DNA of 64,000 nt. It comes from Trileptium ribeirensis. Its lineage: Eukaryota; Nematoda; Enoplea; Enoplida; Thoracostomopsidae. The DNA is taken from contig JASANE010012610.1 in assembly GCA_030248225.1 (NCBI GenBank), positions 1 through 64,000 on the forward strand, read 5' to 3'. Made by a program: the position numbers and the translations under genes. Position 1 is the stretch's first letter; each line of letters opens with the position of its first letter. Under the pieces are notes generated by a model that made no database searches, had not been told where the DNA came from, and saw nothing but the letters and a program-made list of their open reading frames with translations. Of this stretch, positions 54,351-64,000 are shown piece by piece.

Positions 54351-54352
54351 AT
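54195..54352 (+). repeat. (AAAT)n microsatellite
   Basis: Imperfect aaataaacaaat units pass into a pure (aaat)n run to 54352. It may be the tail of a retroelement, but no body is visible upstream. Confidence 0.9.
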
Positions 54353-54835
54353 TGACCCATAGACCGATTCTCTCTAAATAAATTTACAAATGCCGGGATT
54401 TTGGCATTCTGTTACCTGGACAGGAAAGAGGCTTCAACATAACAAAAGCCCATTGCTAGGCTTTTTGAAACAATTAGATTGACATCCGTCTGCCATGGTG
54501 AGCATATTAAACGCACGATGTACATAGATTTTATCTAAAAGTTACATTGTAATCAGGTCTTTCCACGAAATATTTTGTTAAATGATGTCGCTGCAATGGA
54601 TACCCTACGTAACTCCATGTAGATTCAAATTATCAATTGCGAAATTACCGACGATAAAAGCAAAATTAAGGCGTCGTGTTTGACAATTAATGCAGAACAG
54701 CTGTTCTCAAGCAGCACATTTAGATATGCACTTTACCCTACCCTCACACGTGGAAGTATTACCTGGAACTGATTATTTAAACGTAGGGCACCACAACGGT
54801 GAATAGCCACCGTTAGAAATCATAACTAAAAGGTA

Positions 54836-55016
54836 GGTTTACATAGTATGGGGTTATATAATGCGTATGTGGTGGTATATGTGGGTTTGCATAGTGTATG
54901 TGCGGCGTTATATTATACATCTGTAGGGAATATAATATATATAGGGGAGTTTTATACGTATGTGGGGTAAATAATAGATGCGCGGGGTTATGTAATATAT
55001 ATATGGGGTGATACAA
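54836..55016. repeat. Degenerate TATGTGGGGTTATA minisatellite
   Basis: Several units of about 36 bp built on tatgtggggttatataata with variation. Minus-strand frames over it are repeat products. Confidence 0.65.
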
Positions 55017-55099
55017 ACATCTGTGACACCACCTGATACATGTGTTATTGAAAGAACCTTTGATACTTCAACAATTTGACTCACTACATGGGAATGATA

Positions 55100-56060
55100 T
55101 TTTTACTTTGATTTCAACACCAAAATGGCTTCGATATACGATCTTTCGTTGCTTCCTCCCAATGATTTGTTTCGCAACGACGTAAATGATCTATTGAACG
55201 CGTATTTCGATCAAATGGCTAAGACGTAGCATATCTCGGATGACATCTATGAATAAATGGGCGATTACGAGCAGTTTGAGGACGTTGGATTCTGAAACGT
55301 CTTCACAACTGCCATGTCCATCAACATCCAGTATCTTGTCTGCGCTCGATTCAACGACCGACAAACCATCAATGGCAAACGCAGACCGGGTCATCCTCAA
55401 AATGGGTCGCCAATCGCATGCTGCTTGCTTCTATGGCAACCAAGCCAAGCTGCCCGAACGCCGTTTGGTAAATGCATGGAAGAATTCAGATACAACAGAT
55501 AGACATTATGGATGCTTACCCAACGTTAAACATTGAATTCAGTGACGAACTGCATAATGCAGTGAGCAACACATTGCAATATATTTTATATAGAAATAGT
55601 TTTATTCATACCAAAATCACGAAAAACTGAAACATATTAAGCAGGCAAAACCAACTGTGATTGCTTATTTTCCAGCTGGTTTGTATATGGGATCACTGTA
55701 CATATACATTGTTATTGTAATTGGCATATGAAAATTACTCCAGTTTGCAAACCTTTCATCCCTGCTAAAGAAATCATCAGACAGCTTTACGATTACCGTT
55801 ACATATTTTCATGTTTTTATTACAAAAGAACCTTACAATTTCATGAAAATAGTATATAATGAAGGATAAGCATGAGAAAATTCACAGGATAGTATAATTC
55901 ACATGATATATACAATGTAGTATCACATGATTATCCCTTTTTCATTTTTATCAAGGTGTAATTCACTACCTCGATCATCACCCGTCGTTCCTACCGTCAT
56001 TTCGCAAAATTTTCCTCCTATTGTGGTCCTCCATCAATATAGTACCCTTTTTCGTCACAG
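55100..56060. other. Region with a possible decayed reading frame
   Basis: From ATG 55124 a frame (MASIYDLSLLPPNDLFRN) runs with several stops and shifts to about 55535. Composition is coding-like but no family is recognised. The rest is AT-rich. Confidence 0.25.
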
Positions 56061-56072
56061 TGATTAATAAAC

Positions 56073-56885
56073 TAGTGAAGCTCGCTTGCGAGCCAGAATT
56101 CGAGTGGTGAGAACAATCCCCCCAAGCAGAAGTGTGCAAAATATTTGCCACACAATATTTTTGACGCTCGCAATGAGCTTGTCGGCCCAGAAAACCCCAT
56201 ATCCGACACTAAAACCAACAATAAACACAGATTCAGGTGCTTTTCCCACGACTTCTCACCAAAAATTTCGAAAACGTCTTTGTTTAAGCCAAGTATGAAC
56301 CAGAAGTGTAAAAAATATTTGCTCAACAATATTTTTAACACTAGGAATGAGTTTATCTGCCCAGAATACCCCATATAAAACACTAAAAGCAACAATAAAC
56401 ACACATTCAGGTGCTTTTCCCACGACTTTTCACCAAGTATGAAATTTGGCGCCAACTATAAGCTTATAGACTCCAGACTAGGAAGTAGTTGAAAAACTTG
56501 TTATATATCATTGGAAAGCCCTGGTAAAGCTACATGGAATAGGCCTATTAGTTTGCAAATACCTTGTTTACTCTTGTTGAGAAAATTCGCAAAAACTGGA
56601 GAGGGTGCCCGAAAAATGGGCCAAAATGACGTCATTTTGCCCCATAACTTTTCCCACGGGAAAAATTCAAATATCGGGCTCCATCACTACACCTAAATCC
56701 ACCATTGCGGCTCGAATGAACTTCTTGCATCAAAATCCGTCCAACCGTTATCGAGATCCAGGACAACAGACACACACAGACACACAGACACACACACAAA
56801 CAGGACCTCTTCAACCCCCCCTCCAGAGCCAAAATTGAAAATTCTCGTTCCACTCGCTCGCTTCGCTCGCCCATTCCACTCGAAT
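56073..56885. mobile_element. DNA-transposon-like element with inverted ends, family 2 copy A
   Basis: It begins tagtgaagctcgcttgcgag and ccagaattcgagtgg, and ends with ccactcgaattc, so gaattcgagtgg/ccactcgaattc are terminal inverted repeats. Inside, a unit of about 170 bp (gaagtgt.caaaatatttgcc...gcttttcccacgactt(c/t)tcacc) is duplicated in tandem, and an acagacacacacaga run lies near the right end. Copy B is at 61498-62518 in the same orientation. Confidence 0.7.
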
Positions 56886-57249
56886 TCAATTAATCAACAT
56901 TACAACACTAGTATGTGATTTATGCATGAAGGTACACATAGTGCACATAATCCAGCACTTCTTGATCCATTATTGATACGTTTTACGAATATTAATACCA
57001 ATACAACGTTACCGAAGTACTTTATTCAAATCGTATGTTACTGTATGTTTCATATACATTGCTCCCATATAATAATTTGTGAGAGTATATCGGCGATATA
57101 TCCCAACAGCTCGAACCAATATCAGCTCCTGTTGATAATTTATCGATAACAAATTCTCAAGCAAGTGTTCAAACACACTGAATAGAAAAACCGTCTTTGC
57201 ACTACATTTACGACCTTTCGGTAGATTTAGTTGAACAGTAAAATGTTAA

Positions 57250-57430
57250 TTTGGCGGTGATTTATTTATCCAGCTGATATCATATCCTGTTGTTGGGGTC
57301 CATTGTTCGCCCGATCCATTTGTCGAGTCATCGAATGCCAGTTTTAACACAGTTTATTTTTAATAATAGCAAAATACTTTCACCAATAGGTGTATAAATA
57401 CAATATACTATCTAATAATATGTTTATCGT
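57250..57430 (-). pseudogene. Decayed coding remnant, unrecognised
   Basis: Two overlapping minus frames read LKLAFDDSTNGSGEQW with GYDISWINKSPPN to a stop and, after a shift upstream, VYCIYTPIGESILLLLK. Codon-like composition suggests an old gene end. No family recognised. Confidence 0.35.
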
Positions 57431-57461
57431 CCTTATTAATAAAAATACTGTTTTCAGACAT

Positions 57462-57890
57462 TTAAGACATTTTCCTCCTAACCACTTCTCTGTTTGAGTT
57501 AATATTCAGTTGTGATGTAAATTCTCCCATTGCAAAAACAACAATAGCTTTTGACAACTGTTTAATGAAATCTATAGACAGTCTTACCTGTCCATCAGAT
57601 GGGATAGAGATATAAATACAATCACTGTTGTGATCTTTAGTCACACAGACACGAAATATTTGATATCCTGTGTTTTCTTTGAATCCAAGTTGCGTCAAAA
57701 TGAATTTCCAACTTCACCAATTCCTGCATACAGAGTGTTGTACAATAATCTCATATCATTGCCAGTTTCACATGATAGTGAAATATTACATGGGTATCTA
57801 TCATCGTTCATAAACACAGTAAAACTATCCATATTAAGTAGACATAGTTTAAACAAATTTGACTTATGGTGTACCTGTATAAGCTTTTTG
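57462..57890 (-). pseudogene. Decayed coding remnant, unrecognised
   Basis: A minus frame from about 57890 (for example MDSFTVFMNDDRYPCNISLS) runs to a stop at about 57688, and an overlapping frame continues as LGFKENTGYQIFRVCVTKDH to a stop at 57462. This pattern fits one protein broken by a single frameshift. A donor-like cag|gtaagac at 57588 gives an alternative reading as an exon. Function unknown. Confidence 0.4.
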
Positions 57891-58033
57891 TGTTATTTCG
57901 CCAATATATATTCATCGAGGAAAAACAACGTTAAAAACTGTTCAGTTTACATTTTGTAGACCTTTGCATTTTGTATCTAATGCGAGGGAATGTAATTCCA
58001 CCAATTTTTATATTCTATCGTGAAATATATTAC

Positions 58034-58978
58034 ACTAGCTGTAGTGTTGTGACCTGGCGCTTCGCGCCAGGCCTTTTTCGTTGTTCCGAGCCACACCAGT
58101 AGTGCCCGAGAAAGTATTCACTTTTTAGCACAGTACTGTTCGGTGTTGCATGTCATGTGGACTATTAAAATACAACAACTTGACGCAGAAGGAATTCGTA
58201 GGTTCCTCTAGAAAAACCGAAGATAGCCTGGCACCTGTCGTGCTTAACAGTTACAGGTTATATGAAGATGAACTTTAGCGACGTTTTTCCGTCTGCCTTA
58301 CAGGAAAGCTGGCGACAGCAGCATAATCATTGCGCCTTTTGCCAGACAAATATGTAGTTAGATCCGCTAAATCAACTTACAATATATACTATATACAACA
58401 AATACGTATCCGCTAAATCCAAACTTCAATCTCAAAATCGAAACAGCAAGTGCAGAGTACAATGTAGAATAAACAATACAACAAACAAACTTATATAAAC
58501 AAACAAATATGCAACTGCTGCCAACTAAACCGTGAAACAGAGTATAGACAGCAGAACAACAGTAAATAGTTAACACAACAGAACTAAGAGATCATTCTGA
58601 AAAATAGCTATACACTAAACTACCTCTGGAAAAAAATGTCGCAGAAGAGAAAGGGTAGACACACAGACAGACACACAGGATTTTGCTTTTGTATATATAT
58701 AAGATTTGTGGCCTAATATATGCCACTCACATGTCAAATTTAAGTGCGGTCAGACTTGTAGAATATGCAGATAATACAAAAAGTACTGTTTCAGTACTTA
58801 CTTACTTTTTAAAAGCAGATACCGGGATAAAAAGTAGCCTATCTCCTGACCCCTGACGTGTTGTACAACTGTGCCAAATATGGTGTCAATCTGACCAGTA
58901 GTTTCGGAGCCTATTGCGAACACACGCAGACAAACAGACACACAGACACATAGGATTTTGCTTTTATATATATAAGAT
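58034..58978 (+). mobile_element. Repeat with GC hairpin head and ATATATAAGAT tail
   Basis: It starts cactagctgtag with the hairpin cctggcg-cttcg-cgccagg (58053-58071). It contains gtgccaaatatggtg, agtagtttcggagcc, acagacacacaga and ends ggattttgcttttatatata taagatgg. A second tail copy at 58660-58710 suggests two stacked copies. This hairpin-head, acagaca-rich, atataagat-tail layout is common in invertebrate genomes. It interrupts the cluster of decayed frames. Confidence 0.6.
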
Positions 58979-59654
58979 GGCGCAAATTTAATAGTTATAT
59001 GTTTAATCTAATTCCCATCACACTTAGGTATTTGGTTCAAAATAAACAAATATTTCGGATATACCAACGAAATCAATTAAACTTTCACGGATTTTAAAAC
59101 AGATTGAGCCATTTTGATAGTGTCGTTTCACAAGCGACTACCGCAACATTATGCAATTTTGCACCAGGTATCGGTTTTCCTGCCAGCTAAGTTTTTCTAT
59201 GCCGCATGAGTTTAACATTTTTCTTTTTTTACGGGTTTTCGATGCTTTTAAAGATTTTTCTTTATAAGAATTACTTTTAGCAATTTCGTCGAATTAATGC
59301 ACAGAGGTAACATTTCAAATCTTATTTAATCTGTGTAATTATCCATTTTAAGAACTAAACCATAAGCTCTTAATCATCTTTGCATTTGAAAAAAATTCAA
59401 CAGGTTTAAGTTCATAAGCAACAACTTCAAACTATAATACCATAAGCATACAGCTGTTTAACACTAGGTTCATGGTATTCTTTACATTGCTGGAGGCAAC
59501 ATGTAATAGTTGTTTATATCGTCCATTTCCCATTCTTTCTTTTACAAAGGAACTTATTAAAATTTAGGTTAAATTCTCCTAAATCGACACATTTGTTTCC
59601 TTCATGTTTACTATTTCTCGAACGGTTTGTATTTCCGGAAAAGTTTAATTTCTA

Positions 59655-60310
59655 ATTCACCTAAGAGTAACACAATTAGGATCAACCGTGAATTCAATAT
59701 CTGTACTCAATGCGTTGATATATGACAGCAAGGTGTTAATAGTATAGTAAAATTTTTCAGGACTAAATCGTTTCCCCGATTTGTTCTATAATATTCAGCA
59801 ACACATGAATGTTTACGAATTTTGTGGGAAGCTGTATATGCAACACATTCACTTTCAAAGCACAAAAAGTTGTCGGAAACTCAATAACCGGTTCAATCAT
59901 ATCACAAAAAATCACAATTGTCCTAAATGTAGATAACATTCCAACTCCCATAAAGAAAAGGCGCTCTTTTACTAATAGTAAGTTTCATGCTATTGTGTAA
60001 TTCAGTCTCATATATTACCCTGTGCTCTGATTTAAGTTTTTCATAGATAAAGGGTACATTTAATGTGAACCCACTTTTCATCATCCTAACAACATTTGAA
60101 ATTTGTATATCAAACTTTGGCATACATAGATATACCAACCCCACAACTTTGCAGCAACTGTATTTAACATTTGTTTTATTTCCTGATCTGACATCGCACC
60201 TATTAAAACTGATTTTCCGTTTGAAAGTAATAAGATTACTCCTCTAGGTTTTATTTGCCATATACTACCAGTCAATCGTAACATATTAAAATCAGTTATC
60301 AATTATACAA
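59655..60310 (-). pseudogene. Decayed TATA-binding-protein-like gene
   Basis: Minus frames in order are 60081-60302 (QIKPRGVILLLSNGKSVLI followed by GAMSDQEIKQMLNTVA), 59923-60144 (KFDIQISNVVRMMKSG, YEKLKSEHRVIYETEL) and 59763-59951, then a short frame at 59655-59760. The pattern P-R-x-x-x-L-x-x-S-x-GK-x-V-x-x-GA followed by a helix, then a second repeat starting x-I-x-N-V-V, resembles the two-repeat TBP fold. At least three frameshifts break it. TBP-like genes occur in cells and in several large DNA virus groups; which source applies here cannot be told. Confidence 0.45.
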
Positions 60311-60337
60311 GATAAATAGAACAAATCAACTTCACCG

Positions 60338-60529
60338 ATGTTAGATAATATTGTCATATTTATTATTATCTGTTTGCTTGTTTGTTGCGAGGATCGAGGG
60401 TACATTGACAAAAACTATATGTTCATGGCTGCTCATCAGACGCTTTTACAAAAACATCTACACTATAATAAACCATTAGCCAATATGTCGACAAAGCAAG
60501 CAAATCCATGTGGTAAAAACCTATTGTAA
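60338..60529 (+). CDS. Small open frame with signal-peptide-like start
   Basis: MLDNIVIFIIICLLVCCEDR opens a 63-codon frame: a hydrophobic start then a polar remainder ending NPCGKNLL. It is divergent from the TBP-like remnant with a short gap between the starts. It could be the front of a truncated membrane or secreted protein, or chance. Confidence 0.3.
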   Translation: MLDNIVIFIIICLLVCCEDRGYIDKNYMFMAAHQTLLQKHLHYNKPLANMSTKQANPCGKNLL

Positions 60530-61490
60530 AATAAGAACGGTATTATTACTTAAGCAGTACTAAGCCAAACCGAAAGTTTGTTAACCACAGCTATAGTACT
60601 TAAATAATTCTTTTAAGCAATACAATAACGGTAACCAGCTGCGGTGACAAAGGACGAATTAGTTTTACAAATCACAATGACTTCTATCGTTTCGCCATCA
60701 AAGCACACAAGATTGAATTTATTAATTTGTTACTTGCTGGCTTTGCTAGGTTCCGCAACTGTGGCAACAATAAAGAGGAACTAGTTTTAGAAAAACAAAG
60801 ACATAATAACTTTTATCGTTGCCTCGTCGAAGGACAGAAATTAGAATTTATTAACTTTTGTCTACAGGAATCTTTAATTTACATTTGGGCAATTTAAAAA
60901 ATGTTTTTGTTTCAAAGCAACAATTTTGAGTTGTTCTGAAAAATATTGATCCGAGTTACGCGACATTGTCTTCAAATTCAAATTTGGTCAAGAAGTAAAT
61001 TTAATAACAGATAGTTAATCATGTGCAGGTTTGTTGAGTTTGAGTTATCAAAACCTGTTTCCAACTCTGGCTGACCAAATACTGCTCATTGTTTAATCAA
61101 TTTCATAAGCAACATGCAGTCGCAATCTAGCGGCTGTGATTCTTTCGACTAAGAAACATGAAAAATCAGGAAAAGATCTTATTGAATTCTTCAGGTGGCT
61201 GATTTCTTAGGCCCACGGTCGAAACGGTGTATACTCTATGTTATGTTCATACTATCCTTATAAGCTAGCTGCTAAACCTTTTCTCTATTTCAGCACAAAT
61301 CAAATTGCTACATCTTTAAGACATGTCAGTTTGGTACTTAATAATTTACGTTGCAACCATACTATGTTATCACCACCGATATGCATTCGAAATACTATAA
61401 ACCGCTGTACATAAGTGAAAAACCTATTAATAATTAAACAGTGTAGCAGTGTATCAGAGGAAAACACCCAAATGACGAAATATAAATAGT
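60530..61490. other. No gene recognised
   Basis: AT-rich DNA. Two similar stretches (60650-60730 and 60775-60850, sharing ggac(g/a)aatta...atgacttcta/taacttttatcgttt(c/g)) hint at an old duplication. Confidence 0.35.
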
Positions 61491-61497
61491 GTAAACT

Positions 61498-62518
61498 AGT
61501 GAAGCTCGCTTGCGAGCCAGAATTCGAGTGGGGAGAACAATCCCCCGAAGTCTGTTGTAGAAAGCACACACAAACAAAGCCTACACACAGTACGCAGGTG
61601 CAGCATTATATAAACCGTGAGTGATGAGTCATAGTTACGCCCGCCTCTTTTGATAGCCAACGTATGCAGTAGACAAAACATCATACAACGAGTACAAAAA
61701 CAATCAACTAACAATTTAATAATTCAATGAAACCCTAAATTGACCGTGAAAAGAACGTTAAAGAATTCAAACTGACACTTGAGAAAAATCTCTTTTTTCA
61801 TAGCAAGTATGAAGCATAAGTGTGGAAAAGATTTGCCACACAATATTCTTGACACTCGCAATGAGCTTGTCGGCCCAGAAAACCCCATATCCGACACTAG
61901 AACCAACAATAAACACACATTCAGATGCTTTTCCCACGACTTGTCACCAAAAATTTCGCCAAGTATGAACCAGAAGTGTAAAAAATATTTGCCCAACAAT
62001 ATTTTTAACACTTGCAATGAGTTTCCCCTGAAAACCCTATATAAGACACTAAAAGCAACAAAAACACACATTTAGGTGCATTTCCCACGACTTTTCACCA
62101 AATATGAAATTTGGCGCCAACTATGAGCTTATAGACTCCAGATTGGGAAGTAGTTCAAAAACTTGTTATATATCGTTGGAAAGCCCTGGTAAAGCTACAT
62201 GGAATAGGCCTATTAGTTTGCGGATAACTCATTTACTTATTGAGAAAATTCGCAAAAACTGGAGGGGGTGGCCGAAAAATGGGCCAAAATCATGACGTCA
62301 TTTTGCCCCATAACTTTTCCCACGGGAAAAATTCAAAAATCGAGCTCCGTCACTACACCTAAATCGGCTATTGCGGTTCGAATGAGCTATATTGCAACAA
62401 AATCCGCCCAACCGTTATCGAGATCCAGGTGCTACACATACACAAACACACACACAGACAGGACCTCCTCAACCTCCGACCAGAGCCAAAATGAAAATTC
62501 TGGTTCCACTCGAATTCA
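61498..62518. mobile_element. DNA-transposon-like element, family 2 copy B
   Basis: Same start (agtgaagctcgcttgcgagc, ccagaattcgagtgg) and end (ccactcgaattc) as 56073-56885, with the same internal duplicated unit and acacacagacagg run. A unique stretch of about 250 bp (61550-61800) is inserted after the left end. Confidence 0.75.
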
Positions 62519-62639
62519 AATATATTGTTGGTCTTAATCTATCTTAACTGGTGACGTCACGCCCAATCATGCTAACGCAGCTAATTCCATATTTATGGTC
62601 TCGGCGAGCGCTAGGCCAGGCTGGAAAAGAAAAAATTTT

Positions 62640-63060
62640 CTCCCCGTTTTCCCCAATTTTGCAATTAATTTTTGAGATTTTCTTAAAATAGCTAAAATTT
62701 TCTACGAACCTTAATGGCGGCTAAGGTGTGGAGGCTGTAGAGCCTTAGGGGTGCAGAGGGACGTAAGTATGGCTTAGCAGCTTCAACCCTTAGGGCAATA
62801 AACCGCTCTAGACGTTATAGAAAACCTATATATGAATATTACATATCATACATGCTGAAACAGGGATTCAGGGGGCTACCTCCCCTGAGGCCACGGATCC
62901 CAGTCCCTAAGGCCCTGGTCCATCCGCTTAGCGTAACCCAGTACATCCCTATCTGACTGGTGTTCCGCACCCCATCCCTCGCGCCAACGGTTCGCGGACA
63001 ATTTTTGCACACTTTGAGAAAAATGATTGACAAAACTGGGGGTACAATCGGCAGAAATGG
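62640..63060. repeat. AAAATT-rich and GC-rich composite repeat
   Basis: AT-rich tcccc(g)ttttccccaattttg and aaaatagctaaaattt words precede a GC-rich part (62870-63000) with ctcccctgaggccacggatccc. Organisation recalls 36340-36560 and 63650-63990. Confidence 0.4.
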
Positions 63061-63640
63061 GTAGTCGGTATTCAGTTCTCAATTTATATGTATCGTAATA
63101 TCATCGGATGCCGAGGGCAAATTATCCAAATTTATAACTAAGTTGACCATTAAGTTCACTGTAATTAAATTTTATAAGACCCAACTGCCATAATGCTGGT
63201 TGGGATTTATATATATACAAATATATAGATATAATTTAAGCATCGTTATAACATAGATATTTGCGATTCACGTATTTTTACACTGTACTAAGATGTAAAC
63301 ATACTAAAATCGGTGTAAATATCCCAAACGTCACCTACGTGATAATGCTCTCAGTATTACCCGCTAACAGTACCAAATCCTTATAGTCGTTCTCCAATCA
63401 GCCAGAACCAACGATTGCTCTATCTTGCTTTACTGGTTTCATTAAACGAAAGAAATGTCTGACTTTTAGTCTGTACATGTTCCATAAGTTACGTTGAAAT
63501 ATTGTCCTAAAATTTAAACTAAAATATATAAGCGCTGCTTTTGGGTGGACCTCACACAGTTCGTACTTCTTCTGAAAGCCAACTCAGATGTGCTATAAAA
63601 GGATATCTCTTTGCATTATAACACTAGCTCATAGGTGTCG
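63061..63640. other. No gene recognised
   Basis: AT-rich DNA with short tatata runs near 63210. Confidence 0.4.
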
Positions 63641-63649
63641 GCTTAGAGG

Positions 63650-63990
63650 GTCACATCACCTCGCTGGGAAGGGTGCGGTCGAGCAGTGGTAAGGAAACCG
63701 GTAAATTTTTAAAATTTTTAGGAACTTTAAATATTTCCCTACTAACCTATAATTTTGCCCAATTTTAATCAATTTGCGATAAACTTTTCCTAAGTTTCCC
63801 CTATTTTTGCCAGTTTTATCACAATGTTCGCCAATATTCATCCTATATTTGCTAATCTTTTCCATTAACTTTTATGTGTGCCTTGGCGCGCGATGAGGGA
63901 GGCGGAGCCTTTAGGAGCGGTAGAGTTGGTGCGGGGTGGGGGGTCTGACGCTTAAGGGTGTAACCCCATACCCCATCAACACGTATGAAC
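63650..63990. repeat. GC-head/AAAATTT-rich repeat at right edge
   Basis: Starts with gctgggaagggtgcggtcga, passes through aaatttttaaaatttttagg and cctaagtttcccctatttttgcc words, and ends with gcgatgagggaggcggagcc. The minus frame over it is Lys/Asn-rich low complexity, not a gene. Confidence 0.4.
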
Positions 63991-64000
63991 TAGCTGTTAT

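Noticed and set aside
55124..55535. Retroelement gag-like protein
   Set aside because: Some coding-like composition but several stops and no zinc knuckle or other gag motif; left as an unassigned region.

Overview
This is a window of animal nuclear DNA: AT-rich, sparsely coding, with spliced genes, long introns and many mobile-element remnants. The organism looks like an invertebrate, because the gene set and repeats are not vertebrate-like, but nothing in the sequence fixes the phylum. There are no bacterial operons, no CRISPR array and no rRNA. Most open frames are chance frames. The gene models below rest on protein-family resemblance plus GT/AG sites whose phases agree from exon to exon.

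Three protein-coding genes are supported. (1) Minus strand, 458-25904, continuing off the left edge and probably further upstream: an otoferlin-type ferlin. Ten exons were found (1,434 nt, exactly 478 codons) covering the acidic linker, the DWW motif segment, the C2E domain and the LVPE-x-x-ET segment after it. (2) Plus strand, 28949-30399: the last exon of a Cys-loop ligand-gated ion channel, with M3, a very long M3-M4 loop, and M4. Its upstream exons were not recognised. (3) Minus strand, 41346-50148: five exons (2,049 nt, 682 codons plus stop) that join in frame. The predicted protein has five N-terminal membrane segments, laid out like the TMD0 of ABC transporters, followed by a tyrosine phosphatase catalytic domain with an altered WPD loop. 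This unusual architecture is the most interesting candidate in the window.

The introns and intergenic DNA are crowded with repeats. A degenerate APE-type non-LTR retrotransposon (about 2610-6540) lies antisense in a 6.7-kb otoferlin intron. A decayed hAT/ZMYM1-like transposase (about 12178-13200) and a tRNA-like sequence (11387-11458) lie in other otoferlin introns. A tandem satellite of about 238 bp fills 31475-33605. A 1,068-bp foldback element lies between phosphatase exons at 47780-48847. A 389-bp GC-rich unit is tandemly duplicated at 45227-46004. There are also at least three small transposon families with inverted ends or dispersed copies, and several minisatellites.

From about 57250 to 60530 there is a cluster of frameshifted coding remnants. 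One resembles a TATA-binding-protein-like fold. The cluster is flanked by two same-orientation copies of one element with inverted ends (56073-56885 and 61498-62518) and interrupted by another repeat (58034-58978). It may be an old integrated virus-like or transposon-borne segment. Beyond 62525 only dispersed repeats were seen.
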